A stretch of 64,000 bases of DNA from Mucilaginibacter sp. KACC 22773 (GCF_028736215.1 NZ_CP117883.1:5332001-5396000), one strand, 5' to 3'; positions 1 to 8,562 are shown, counted from the first letter of the stretch. Notes: a model not told the origin generated them from the letters alone. Numbers and translations: made by a program.

Positions 1-126
1 TTTTTAGTAAATTTTAGCCGACCCATTTTATAGGTCTATAAAAATAAGCGATAACGTTTCATATAAACGTAAAGATGGTGTGATTTATTTGTTAACATTT
101 AGCTGAATATCAACACAATTGAAGAG

Positions 127-300
127 AATTTGAAAATTTGAGGATTTGAAAATTTGAAAATGTAATACGGGAATGGTTTTAATTTGAAGATTTTAAACCG
201 CACAGCCTACACCCAATAAATATTACATCGGGCACAATTTGAAATATGCACATCTCAACCCCTGCATTTTCAAATCCTCAAATTTTCAAATCTTCAAATT
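127..300. repeat. Inverted repeat rich in AATTTGAAAA
   Basis: Two 36-nt arms at 127-162 and 265-300 are inverted copies of each other (31 of 36 positions agree by eye). Each is built from short AATTTGAAAATTTGA-like units. The right arm touches the stop codon of the acyltransferase gene, so the folded RNA could serve as its 3' end. The first 298 bases hold no gene that I can support. Confidence 0.7.
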
Positions 301-1033
301 AAGAAGATAGCGCGGCCCTGATCTGGTTCTCGGCTTCCAGTACCACTTCCTCTATCGGGCGGCCGGCTGGTTCAATGGGGGTAAGTACTTCCCACTTCAT
401 GGGCGTAAATGTATTCAGGGGGTACTGGCCATAGCGGATCATTTTCCAGGAATCCTTAATGGCTACGGGCACCAATAACGCCTCGGGGCACTTTTTCAGT
501 ATCGTGGCTATGCCTCCCACCTGGAAGGTTTTTATTGTTCCGTCTGTTGAGCGCGTCCCTTCAGGAAATATCACGGCCGACCATTTATTTTCCTTCATCC
601 GCACACCAAGCTTCATAATTTCGGTGATGGATTGACGCTGATCTTTACGATCTATATTGGCGCCGCCGCCATGCCTCAGATTATAGGATATGGAGGGGAT
701 ATTTTTGGTAAGTTCAATTTTAGAAATAAACTTGGCGTGGTATTTACGCAGGTACCATATCATAGGTGGTATATCAAGCAAGCCCTGATGGTTAGCCAAA
801 AATATAATGGGACGGCCAACCGGCAGGTTTTGGTTATTGATAAAAGTTACCGTATTACCCAGTAAGTAAACCGACCGCAACAAAAACAGGTTCAGGATAT
901 CAACCGATTTTTTGTGCGCCGAATAGCCAAAAAAACGAAAACACACCCATTGAATAGGCTGAAATATAACCAGTATCAATAAAAATACTCCCGTTGCCAC
1001 GGGGGTAAGAAAATAGCCTAAAAACTTTTTCAT
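299..1033 (-). CDS. plsC: 1-acyl-sn-glycerol-3-phosphate acyltransferase (PlsC family)
   Basis: Transfers an acyl chain to lysophosphatidic acid to make phosphatidic acid, the precursor of membrane phospholipids, at the inner membrane. The protein has 244 residues, a hydrophobic N-terminal segment (about residues 8-30), the acyltransferase motif NHQGLLD with the catalytic H82/D87 pair, and the second motif FPEGTRS at about 156-162, which binds the glycerol phosphate. Length is normal for the family. It lies 39 bp downstream of the Nudix gene on the same strand, so the two are probably cotranscribed. The exact acyl acceptor (lysophosphatidate or another lysolipid) cannot be decided from sequence. 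Confidence 0.9.
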   Translation of the reverse strand: MKKFLGYFLTPVATGVFLLILVIFQPIQWVCFRFFGYSAHKKSVDILNLFLLRSVYLLGNTVTFINNQNLPVGRPIIFLANHQGLLDIPPMIWYLRKYHAKFISKIELTKNIPSISYNLRHGGGANIDRKDQRQSITEIMKLGVRMKENKWSAVIFPEGTRSTDGTIKTFQVGGIATILKKCPEALLVPVAIKDSWKMIRYGQYPLNTFTPMKWEVLTPIEPAGRPIEEVVLEAENQIRAALSS

Positions 1034-1072
1034 CGACTGCCAAATTTAGGCATTTTTTGCAAACGTGCGGGG

Positions 1073-1633
1073 TTACAAAAGGTTTTCTGAAAGCAATAAT
1101 TGTACTTTAAGCACCGCAGCAACGGTCATGGCATCGGTAATCTGGCCGTTGCAAACCATTTTATACATTTGGGCGAAAGGGATTTTTTTGATGATGAGCT
1201 GCTCGGTATCTTCCGGTTCGGCTTCGTGTTGGGTAAGCTTACGCGCTAAGTATATAATACTCAGTTCATCACTCACCGAGTTACTTAAATGCAGCCGCAT
1301 TAACTCCGTCCAGTTACCAGCTTTCAGGCCGGTTTCCTCGAGAAGTTCGCGCTTGGCTGATTCGAGCGGATCAGTTCCTTCAGGGCCTCCCCCTTCCGGC
1401 ATTTCCCAGCTGTAGGCATTGACGGTAAAGCGGTACTGACCAACCAAATAGGTATTCAGTTCGTCGTCCAATGGCAAAACGCCTATAGCCAGGTTTTTGA
1501 AATGAACTTTGCCGTAGATGCCCGGGTTGCCGGATGGATTAATTACCTGGTACTCGGTAAGATTGATCCAGGGGTTATCGTAAACCGATTTCTCGGAGGT
1601 TATTTTCCAGGGGTTATCTTCAGGGTGATGCAT
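1073..1633 (-). CDS. Nudix hydrolase, ADP-ribose pyrophosphatase-like
   Basis: Hydrolyses a nucleoside diphosphate linked to another group; the NxxxxWxxLTEYQVxxP start and the family layout suggest ADP-ribose or a similar NDP-sugar. The 186-residue protein carries a Nudix box at about residues 82-103 ending RELLEETGL, so the metal-binding REXXEE core (R95, E96, E99, E100) is intact. The first glutamate of the box (position 87) is replaced by Thr followed by Asp, a small departure from the consensus. It is the first gene of a probable two-gene operon with plsC. Substrate is an inference. Confidence 0.85.
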   Translation of the reverse strand: MHHPEDNPWKITSEKSVYDNPWINLTEYQVINPSGNPGIYGKVHFKNLAIGVLPLDDELNTYLVGQYRFTVNAYSWEMPEGGGPEGTDPLESAKRELLEETGLKAGNWTELMRLHLSNSVSDELSIIYLARKLTQHEAEPEDTEQLIIKKIPFAQMYKMVCNGQITDAMTVAAVLKVQLLLSENLL

Positions 1634-1669
1634 GGGCGGAAATTAGCATTTTGATGGTAGAGTAGCAAA

Positions 1670-1722
1670 TGGTGAATGGTGAGTTGTCAGTAGTGAGTTA
1701 TGAATGGTGAGTTTTGAATTTA
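1670..1722. repeat. Dispersed repeat, GTGAGTTTTGA type
   Basis: This stretch upstream of the Nudix gene repeats units such as ATGGTGAGTT, TAGTGAGTTATGA and TGGTGAGTTTTGA. The same ACTCAAAACTCA-type core recurs at 14825-14902 and 20636-20720, always next to a gene end or start. It has no coding potential that I can see. Confidence 0.5.
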
Positions 1723-1793
1723 AAAACAGGCAGCTAATGAGTGGTAATTATCAAATTCATAAAAATTTAATTAATCACTATTAAAACCATAGA

Positions 1794-1826
1794 CTTTATA
1801 GTAATTGAAAATAATTTATATATTTG
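1794..1826 (+). promoter_or_regulatory. Candidate promoter for the Cys-leader/SusCD unit
   Basis: A TATATTTG box at 1819-1826 matches the Bacteroidota -7 consensus TAnnTTTG. A TTTA at 1794-1797 is a weak -33 candidate about 21 nt upstream. Transcription would start near 1832, about 12 nt before the leader peptide ATG. The -7 box is a good match; the -33 box is not. Confidence 0.55.
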
Positions 1827-1844
1827 CGCTGTTAAACAACCGTA

Positions 1845-1931
1845 ATGAAGACTTTTTTACATCTCCATTCTTTACCCGCAATGCATGTACCTGCCGGTGC
1901 TGCGCGAATGTGTTGTACTTGTTGTTGCTAA
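1845..1931 (+). CDS. Polycysteine leader peptide (28 aa)
   Basis: This short ORF runs ATG 1845 to TAA 1929-1931 and ends in RMCCTCCC: five of its last six codons are cysteine (TGT TGT ACT TGT TGT TGC). It also has an HLH and an MH near the start. It begins just after a good -7 box and lies about 260 bp ahead of the SusC gene. The layout is that of an amino-acid-responsive leader peptide: ribosomes should slow on the Cys run when charged tRNA-Cys is scarce. Polycysteine upstream ORFs acting as cysteine-responsive attenuators are known from mycobacteria. That this peptide works the same way is inference; the mature peptide itself probably has no function. Confidence 0.7.
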   Translation: MKTFLHLHSLPAMHVPAGAARMCCTCCC

Positions 1932-2069
1932 CAGGCACCCTCCCCAGTTAATACTCCTATTGATTATCAGGAATTACCGGATACTCCCAAAAAAGTATAA
2001 GATTAATCCGGTGTTATTCAAAAAAGCTGCAATTAAAATGAACAAATAACAAATAATATACAAAAAAGA

Positions 2070-2154
2070 ACCGGCAAGGAAGCCTTGCCGGTCATCGGGA
2101 TAAAAAGCCGGCTGTAACGCCAATCACCACCGGCCCTTATCCTTTCGCTTTATT
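2070..2154 (+). promoter_or_regulatory. Tandem hairpins, candidate attenuator of the SusCD unit
   Basis: Hairpin 1 has a perfect 10-bp stem, ACCGGCAAGG (2070-2079) with CCTTGCCGGT (2083-2092). Hairpin 2 pairs GGATAA/GCCGG (2098-2103, 2107-2111) with CCGGC/TTATCC (2130-2134, 2137-2142) and is followed by a T-rich run, TTTCGCTTTATT, so it can act as a terminator. The left arm of hairpin 1 also matches TGCCGGT at 1892-1898 inside the leader ORF, 13 nt before the Cys codons. These exclusive pairings are what an attenuator needs. The regulatory role is inferred, not shown. Confidence 0.55.
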
Positions 2155-2190
2155 AACAACTAACGTCATTAACATAAAACAGTTAAATAT

Positions 2191-5100
2191 ATGGAAATAT
2201 ATATCCATGCAAAAAGTATATCCTTTAAGTTCTTTGTACTCCTGCTTCTCCTAACCATTCCGGCCCTGTTGCGGGCCCAAACCGAACCGCCCCCAACCAT
2301 CAATTCGCGCCTGGAGGGCAAGGTGATCGACTCGGCTACCAAACAACCCATTGCTGGCGCGATAATCAAAATACTGGGCACAACGCATGCCGTTGCCGCG
2401 GCACAAAACGGCAGTTTCTCGTTTATCACCGGTCAAAAGTTTCCTTATACACTTGTTATTAGTTTTATTGGTTACAAAACCAAAGAGGTAGTGGCAAACG
2501 GCAGTCCCATCACCGTTTTGCTTACCGAAAGTTTAAACCAGCTGAACGATGTGGTGGTAGTGGGTTACGGTACCCAAAAAAAGAGTGACATCACCGGCTC
2601 CATCGCATCAGTTCCTAAAAACATATTGAACCAGCCGGCGGCGGGTTTTGATAATTTATTGCAGGGCGCCGTATCGGGTGTAGCGGTAACCCAAAACTCC
2701 GGGCAGCCGGGCAGCAGCGCCACCATCAGGGTACGCGGAGGCAATTCCATTTCGTTTGGCAATGCGCCTTTATATGTAATAGATGGATTTATTGTGTACA
2801 ACAATAACGATAACGCCAACATCGGCTCTATAGGTACCAGCGTAAACGCGCTTTCAACCATCAACCCAAATGATATCGAATCTATCGAGGTATTAAAAGA
2901 CGCTTCGGCTACGGCTATCTATGGGTCGCATGGGGCAAATGGCGTGGTCATCATCACTACCAAACGGGGTAAAAAAGGCACAAACAACGTAAGCTTCAAT
3001 ACCTACTACGGTACCCAGCGGGTTGCTAAAAAGCTAAACCTGCTAAACGCCGGGCAATGGGCTTCGCTGGTAAACGATATCAACATAAGCGATGGTGTAG
3101 CCAAAACCTTTACCGATGCGCAGATAGCCGCATTTGGCGCCGGGTCCGACTGGCAAAGTTCGGCCCTGCGCAGCGCGCCGGTATTGAATGACGAACTATC
3201 CATCTCGGGCGGCGATGAAAAATCGCGTTACCTTATTTCGGGCAATTACTTTAACCAAAAAGGCACTATTTTAAACACCGGTTTTAAAAGATATTCGGCC
3301 CGGGCCAATTACGAAAGGAATGTATCCGAAAAATTCAAGGTATCTACCAATATATTCGGCAGCCAGTCTACCGAAAACAAGCTGGCGGGCAGTTCATACA
3401 ACAGCAACAATTTCAGCAACGCTTTTGCCAGCCTGATCCTGACATCGCCTGTTGCGCCTATCAAAAACCCCGATGGCAGCTACAATACCTCCAACCCTTA
3501 CAACGCGTCGGCTACCAACCCCTTGCAGGATATAGCTGCTACCACAAACACCACCACGCTTACCCGCATCCTGGGCAACGTTGCCGGCGAATACAAGCTA
3601 TTAACCGACCTTACCTTAAAAGTAACCGCCGGTGTAGATATATTAGATGCCGAACAGCATTACTACGCGCCATCATATACCGGTTCGCCTGCGGGCGGTT
3701 CAACCGGTTATGCTGCCGGTGGGTACGCCACTATAGGTTCGGGACATACGCTAAGCTGGCTTAATGAAAACACGCTTACTTACGACCATGCTTTTAACAA
3801 AACGCATTTTTTAAATGTATTGGCAGGTTACACTACGCAATATAACCGCGACAATGCATCTGTAGCATCGGCACAAAAATTCCCAAATGATCTTACCTCG
3901 TTCGATAACCTTTCATATGCCGGCATAGCCAACCTGCCTTCGTCATCGGCACATCAGTCAACTTTGAACTCCTACCTGGCCCGGGTAAATTATTCTTATC
4001 TGCATAAATACAACGTTACCCTATCCGGCCGTGCCGATGGTTCGTCAAAACTGGGCGCCAACAACAAATGGGGCTATTTCCCGTCGGCAGGCCTTTCATG
4101 GAATACCAGCCGCGAAGATTTTTTTAAACCGCTCGGCAATACCATCAGCAACTTAAAGCTAAGGTTGAGCGCGGGACAAACCGGCAACTCCGAAGTGCCG
4201 CCCTACAGTTCGCTTGCCGCCCTCTCGCCTACCAACTATTATTTTGGCAGCAAGCTGGTAACCGGCGTATCGCCGGTACAACTGGCCAACCCCAACCTGA
4301 AATGGGAAACCACAACCCAATATGATGCCGGGCTTGATATTGGCTTGTTTGATAACCGGGTTAACCTGGTGTTTGATGCTTATTATAAAAAAACAAACGA
4401 CCTGCTGTTGTACGTGCCCCTGCCGCTTTACACCGGTTATGCCAGTGCGCTCGAAAACGTGGGCAGCGTATCAAATAAAGGGATCGAACTGGCATTAAAT
4501 ACCGATAACATTAAGGGCGAAACTTTTAGCTGGAAAACCAACATTGTATTTGCCCTTAACCGTAACAAGGTTTTAAACCTTGGCCAGGGCATTCAAAGCT
4601 TTTTCCCATTGGCAGCTACCGGCCAGCTATCGCCGGTAATTGTACAGGTAGGTTTGCCGGTAGGTACTTTTTGGGGATATAACACCAACGGGCTGCTTAC
4701 CACAGCCGACCTGACCAACGGCACGCCTGTTTTGGCCGGTGTACCACAAAAAGCCGGCGATACAAAATATGTAGATACCAATCATGATGGTGTAATTACC
4801 ACTGCCGATAAGCATAGCCTTGGCAGCTCGCAGCCTAAGTTTACCGGTAGCATTACCAATACATTTACTTACGGCCATTTCGACTTGTCGGTATTTTTCC
4901 AGGGCTCATATGGCAGCAAGGTATTTAACCTGCTGCAGCAAACGCTTGAGCGGCCTACGCTAAGCAATAACGCATCGGCAGCGTTGCTAAACCGATGGAC
5001 GGCCGATAACACCAGCGGTACTGTAGCCCGCGCTACCAACTCGCCGGTACCACAGGTTACCGACAGGTATATCGAAAACGGATCGTACCTGAAACTTAAA

Positions 5101-5325
5101 AACGCTTCGCTGGGCTACAGCTTTACCAGCCCGGCGCTTTCAAAAATTCATGCCAAAAACCTGCGCATTTATGTATCGGCACAAAACCTGGCTACCATAA
5201 CCAAATATAAAGGGCTGGATCCCGAAGTAAGTTTTTATGATAACGACAACACCAAACAGGGAATTGATTACGGTACCTATCCATCGGTACGCACTTTCCT
5301 GGCGGGCTTATCGGTTACTTTTTAA
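2191..5325 (+). CDS. SusC/RagA-family TonB-dependent outer membrane transporter
   Basis: Outer membrane barrel that imports a ligand delivered by its SusD partner, driven by TonB. The 1044-residue protein has a signal peptide ending ALLRAQ at about residue 30, a carboxypeptidase-regulatory-like beta domain (about 40-110), the plug with the SusC signature DVVVVGYGTQKKSDITGS near 115-135, and a barrel ending in an aromatic-rich strand with terminal Phe (LSVTF). The SusD gene follows after 11 bp. The ligand is unknown. No glycoside hydrolase lies in the unit itself, and the leader peptide upstream points to sulfur/cysteine control rather than sugar control. The start at 2191 is chosen because the signal peptide begins there. 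Confidence 0.93.
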   Translation: MEIYIHAKSISFKFFVLLLLLTIPALLRAQTEPPPTINSRLEGKVIDSATKQPIAGAIIKILGTTHAVAAAQNGSFSFITGQKFPYTLVISFIGYKTKEVVANGSPITVLLTESLNQLNDVVVVGYGTQKKSDITGSIASVPKNILNQPAAGFDNLLQGAVSGVAVTQNSGQPGSSATIRVRGGNSISFGNAPLYVIDGFIVYNNNDNANIGSIGTSVNALSTINPNDIESIEVLKDASATAIYGSHGANGVVIITTKRGKKGTNNVSFNTYYGTQRVAKKLNLLNAGQWASLVNDINISDGVAKTFTDAQIAAFGAGSDWQSSALRSAPVLNDELSISGGDEKSRYLISGNYFNQKGTILNTGFKRYSARANYERNVSEKFKVSTNIFGSQSTENKLAGSSYNSNNFSNAFASLILTSPVAPIKNPDGSYNTSNPYNASATNPLQDIAATTNTTTLTRILGNVAGEYKLLTDLTLKVTAGVDILDAEQHYYAPSYTGSPAGGSTGYAAGGYATIGSGHTLSWLNENTLTYDHAFNKTHFLNVLAGYTTQYNRDNASVASAQKFPNDLTSFDNLSYAGIANLPSSSAHQSTLNSYLARVNYSYLHKYNVTLSGRADGSSKLGANNKWGYFPSAGLSWNTSREDFFKPLGNTISNLKLRLSAGQTGNSEVPPYSSLAALSPTNYYFGSKLVTGVSPVQLANPNLKWETTTQYDAGLDIGLFDNRVNLVFDAYYKKTNDLLLYVPLPLYTGYASALENVGSVSNKGIELALNTDNIKGETFSWKTNIVFALNRNKVLNLGQGIQSFFPLAATGQLSPVIVQVGLPVGTFWGYNTNGLLTTADLTNGTPVLAGVPQKAGDTKYVDTNHDGVITTADKHSLGSSQPKFTGSITNTFTYGHFDLSVFFQGSYGSKVFNLLQQTLERPTLSNNASAALLNRWTADNTSGTVARATNSPVPQVTDRYIENGSYLKLKNASLGYSFTSPALSKIHAKNLRIYVSAQNLATITKYKGLDPEVSFYDNDNTKQGIDYGTYPSVRTFLAGLSVTF

Positions 5326-5336
5326 TATACATCAAC

Positions 5337-6812
5337 ATGAAAAAATTATCCACATATATCCTCCTCCTATCCGCATCGCTGGCAACGGCGCTGTTATCGT
5401 GCAATAAACTAAATGAAAACCCTACATCGGTAATTGTAACCTCACAATTTTTTAAAACAGCATCAGATGCCACATCGGCAGTAAACGCTATTTACGGTAC
5501 GCTGAACAGCGATCCGGCAGGCGATTTCCCGCTTTATGGCCGCCAGCTTAACCTGCTGGTTGAAAACGCCAGCGACAACCAGGTATTTAGCCCAAGTAAT
5601 ACCAACCCCGATGTACGGGCTTTGGGCACAGCTACCTACATTGCATCAAACGGCCGGGTGCAAAAGGTATGGCAGCAAATTTATTACGGCATCAACCGCG
5701 CCAATATTGCCATTGATAATATCCCTAATGTGCAGATAGATACAGCGCTTCGTGCCCGCCTGGTACGGGAATCGAAATTTATACGAGGCCTGTTATACTT
5801 TAACGCTGTGCGGCTTTGGGGCGATGTACCATTGGTTTTACACAACCCGGCAAGCCTTGATTTAAGCCAGCTTTTTGTAAAACGCAGCCCTGCCGAAGAA
5901 GTATATACCCAGATCATCAGCGACCTGAAGGATGCTACCAGCCTGCCCAAATCATTCAGCGGTACCGACCTTGGCCGTGCTACCGGCGGGGCAGCGCATA
6001 CCCTGCTGGCCAAGGTTTATTTAACCCGCAAAGAATACAGCAAAGCCCTAACTGAACTTAATACGGTAATTAACGGCGGTTACGGTTATGCCCTGTTTAA
6101 CAACTATAGGGATGTTTTTCAAAAAGCAACCAAAAACGGCGCTGAACATATTTTTTCTGTTCAGTTTGAAACCAACCTCGGCGAAGCCAACAGTACCCAA
6201 AACTTAAGCCAAAGCTTCACATCGTTTAACACCGGTACTTTCCCTATTGATGTACCTGCCGATAGCAGCGTATCAAAACTGTTTGCCAAAACAGATACGC
6301 GCCGGGCGGTAACTTTTTATGATTCGGTTTACAACGCGGCCACGGGCAAGTATGTAGTATTCAAAAACGCCTATACGCCCTATTTTAACAAGTTTGTTGA
6401 TTACAGCCTGTCGCCGCTAACCATACAATCGCAAAGCGGGGTTAACTACCCGGTTTTACGTTATGCCGATGTGTTGCTGATGTATGCCGAAGTAGTAAAT
6501 GAATTAAACGGACCTACAAATGATGCTTATACAGCTATCAATAAAGTACGTACCCGGGCAAATGTGGCCGGCCTTACAACAGGTTTAAGTCAAACTGCTT
6601 TTCGCGATTCGATTTTCCTTGAACGGCGCAAAGAACTCATGCAGGAAGGGCACCGCTGGTTCGACCTGGTAAGGCAGGGCGGTACGGTGCTGGTTGATGC
6701 TTTGCATAAAGTACCTGCAAAAACCGGTGTAAGCGCCAGGTGCAACCTTTACCCCATACCACAGGCAGAGATACTACTGAACAGCCAGTTAACACAAAAT
6801 CCAGGGTATTAG
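5337..6812 (+). CDS. SusD/RagB-family outer membrane lipoprotein
   Basis: Surface lipoprotein that binds the ligand and closes over the SusC barrel. The 491-residue protein has a lipoprotein signal with the lipidated Cys at residue 22 (ALLSCNK), followed by the alpha-helical TPR-like SusD fold. Family landmarks include FIRGLLYFNAVRLWGDVPLV, the RSPAEEVYTQIISDL segment and the C-terminal RRKELMQEGHRWFDLVR motif. It sits 11 bp after its SusC partner and is surely cotranscribed with it. The ligand cannot be read from sequence. Confidence 0.93.
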   Translation: MKKLSTYILLLSASLATALLSCNKLNENPTSVIVTSQFFKTASDATSAVNAIYGTLNSDPAGDFPLYGRQLNLLVENASDNQVFSPSNTNPDVRALGTATYIASNGRVQKVWQQIYYGINRANIAIDNIPNVQIDTALRARLVRESKFIRGLLYFNAVRLWGDVPLVLHNPASLDLSQLFVKRSPAEEVYTQIISDLKDATSLPKSFSGTDLGRATGGAAHTLLAKVYLTRKEYSKALTELNTVINGGYGYALFNNYRDVFQKATKNGAEHIFSVQFETNLGEANSTQNLSQSFTSFNTGTFPIDVPADSSVSKLFAKTDTRRAVTFYDSVYNAATGKYVVFKNAYTPYFNKFVDYSLSPLTIQSQSGVNYPVLRYADVLLMYAEVVNELNGPTNDAYTAINKVRTRANVAGLTTGLSQTAFRDSIFLERRKELMQEGHRWFDLVRQGGTVLVDALHKVPAKTGVSARCNLYPIPQAEILLNSQLTQNPGY

Positions 6813-6897
6813 CCTCACCCTGCCCTCTCCAAAGGAGAGGGTTCTGATCGGTATGATTTTCAAAGTCCTCTCCTATGGAGAGGATTTAGGCGAGGCC
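6813..6897. repeat. Dispersed inverted repeat, CTCTCC...GGAGAGG type
   Basis: Directly after the SusD stop codon comes GCCTCACCCTGCCCTCTCC, then AAAGGAGAGGG, then TCCTCTCCTATGGAGAGG and TTAGGCGAGGC. The ends pair with each other and each half also folds on itself. The same outer arms, GCCTCACCCTGCC and GGATTTAGGTGAGGC, recur at 43415-43700. It lies inside the SusCD unit, between SusD and the small membrane genes, so it may reduce read-through into them. Confidence 0.65.
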
Positions 6898-6944
6898 CTT
6901 TAAACGGAGTAAAAACTAAACACTAAACACTAAAAAAACAAAAT

Positions 6945-7112
6945 ATGACACTATCAGATGTAACAATTTTAGGAAAAAAGATACTGGTTGGCATCATTGT
7001 CACCCTGGTGCCTTTTGTAATCATTTTTGGCGGCCTTTACCTTACCCGGCAATTGCTGAGCAGTCCGCCTGCCGAAAAATCAAGCAACGTTAAACCAACT
7101 AAAACACCATAA
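6945..7112 (+). CDS. Small single-span membrane protein (55 aa)
   Basis: ATG 6945 to TAA 7110-7112 gives 55 residues. One transmembrane helix spans about residues 12-34 (ILVGIIVTLVPFVIIFGGLY), followed by TRQ and a polar Ser/Pro/Lys tail. No family is recognised. It is on the same strand as, and only 3 bp from, the next small membrane gene, and both sit between SusD and the hydroxylase gene, so they probably belong to the same unit. They may be partners of the hydroxylase at the inner membrane, which is only a guess from position. Confidence 0.6.
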   Translation: MTLSDVTILGKKILVGIIVTLVPFVIIFGGLYLTRQLLSSPPAEKSSNVKPTKTP

Positions 7113-7115
7113 AAC

Positions 7116-7319
7116 ATGAAAATGGAACAAGCCACCCGGCAACGGATAGCTAAGAATGCTGTCCTGAGCCTATTCATTTACATACTGCCAATTGCAGCCA
7201 TGTTTATCACGTTTGCCATAACAGGCCAAAGGCCGTGGAACAAAAAACAGCCTGCAAAAACACAACAAACAAAATCAGTAAACACTAAAAATACCGACGG
7301 CAATGGAAGCAACGATTAA
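7116..7319 (+). CDS. Small single-span membrane protein (67 aa)
   Basis: A 67-residue protein with a basic start, one transmembrane helix at about residues 16-36 (LSLFIYILPIAAMFITFAIT), and a hydrophilic Lys/Thr/Asn-rich tail. Two in-frame ATG codons (7116 and 7122) are both possible starts. Its last 17 nt overlap the start of the hydroxylase gene, which suggests translational coupling. No known family is recognised. Confidence 0.6.
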   Translation: MKMEQATRQRIAKNAVLSLFIYILPIAAMFITFAITGQRPWNKKQPAKTQQTKSVNTKNTDGNGSND

Positions 7320-8253
7320 TTTTATCAAAAACATTTACAACCATTTAGATACTTATGGTTTCCCTTTTTTAGTATTCTTTATAGGCGTACTGGAGTTTTC
7401 ATTTGGCTTGTATAAAAAGAAATGGCCAAAAAACGAACGTTGGGTTGATATTGCCTGCTTTACGCTGCCAAGGCTCATCATCAGGCCGGCGGTCGCTTAT
7501 TTCGGCCTTAAGTTTTTGCCATCGGCATTGCCGGGGCTTAAAGAAACCTTTAGCTGGGTGCCTTTTTTCTGGGGCTTTATTATCATAGCTGTAGCCGACG
7601 ACCTTACCCAATACTGGTACCACCGCCTGCACCATGAAATTCCGTGGTTGTGGCGGTTTCACCGTACCCACCACTCGGCATCGTACATGGGCATGGCCAT
7701 GGCCAGCAGGCAAAACGCCATTTATACCCTGTTTTTTTCGCAAACCTATTTAACAACCGCATTGGTATACCTGGGCCTGGGCGTACCGGCTGTAATAGTA
7801 AAAGCCATAAAAGGCACCATTACCACGCTGGCCCACTCCAGCATACCATGGGATAAACCTTTTTATAAATACAAGGTGCTGCACCCCATAGCCTGGGTAC
7901 TGGAAAGGGTGATCTCGACCCCGGCTACCCACCACGCCCACCACGCGGCTACCACCGATGACGGCGTGGGTTATTACAAAGGCAATTTTGGCAATATGTT
8001 CTTTTTGTGGGATATCATATTTGGCACCGCCTTAATTTCGCGCCAATATCCTAAAGCATACGGCATTTCCCATTACCAAGGCGACCAATGGTACGCCCAA
8101 TTACTATGGCCGATATTTAAATCGAAAATTGAAGGCAGCGAACTGGCAGCCAATGGCCCCGTGGTAAGGACTGACGACTTTGTGAAGGAAGAAAAACCCG
8201 GGCTTCCTGTTCAAGAGTTACAGCGGGAACTGAAAGTACTGGTAGCGCAATAG
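7303..8253 (+). CDS. Sterol desaturase / fatty acid hydroxylase superfamily protein
   Basis: Membrane di-iron enzyme of the fatty acid hydroxylase superfamily, expected to hydroxylate or desaturate a lipid. The 316 residues contain several hydrophobic spans and the full histidine set: HRLHH (107-111), HRTHH (120-124) and the third box THHAHHA (209-215), with the DDLTQYWYHR lead-in typical of the family. It overlaps the preceding small membrane gene by 17 nt and ends 23 bp before a strong terminator, so it is the last gene of the SusCD unit. The substrate is unknown; being controlled with a transporter behind a Cys leader makes a sulfur-containing lipid or ligand thinkable but unproven. Confidence 0.88.
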   Translation: MEATINFIKNIYNHLDTYGFPFLVFFIGVLEFSFGLYKKKWPKNERWVDIACFTLPRLIIRPAVAYFGLKFLPSALPGLKETFSWVPFFWGFIIIAVADDLTQYWYHRLHHEIPWLWRFHRTHHSASYMGMAMASRQNAIYTLFFSQTYLTTALVYLGLGVPAVIVKAIKGTITTLAHSSIPWDKPFYKYKVLHPIAWVLERVISTPATHHAHHAATTDDGVGYYKGNFGNMFFLWDIIFGTALISRQYPKAYGISHYQGDQWYAQLLWPIFKSKIEGSELAANGPVVRTDDFVKEEKPGLPVQELQRELKVLVAQ

Positions 8254-8276
8254 CCTACATGGGTGCTAACGATTTT

Positions 8277-8324
8277 TTATAATAGTAAAGCCTTCACTAA
8301 TTCGCGAAGGCTTTACTATTATAA
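8277..8324 (+). terminator. Strong hairpin terminator of the SusCD-hydroxylase unit
   Basis: A perfect 19-bp inverted repeat (8277-8295 with 8306-8324) around a 10-nt loop, AATAGTAAAGCCTTC on the left arm. A run of six T precedes the left arm, so it could also stop minus-strand transcripts. The remaining gap to 8562 shows nothing else I can name. Confidence 0.85.
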
Positions 8325-8562
8325 CCGGTTTGTTGGTTTGTTGATGCACGCCCTGATCCATAATAAAAACAGATACTACTTTGCACTTCAGCGATGGTTG
8401 CGCCACCTAACTCAACTGCGTGAAACCACGTCGATTGGTTGTATAAATCAATTTGGATGGCTAACACAAAATGCCTGATACATCCCTGGTAAATTAATTT
8501 AGCACGTTGTTTTCGGATTGTAAAACACTTTTATATTTTTACAGCTACCATTCAAACTACTT

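Noticed and set aside
8263..8478. 71-residue ORF on the plus strand after the hydroxylase
   Set aside because: It runs through the 19-bp terminator hairpin and has no sensible protein features.
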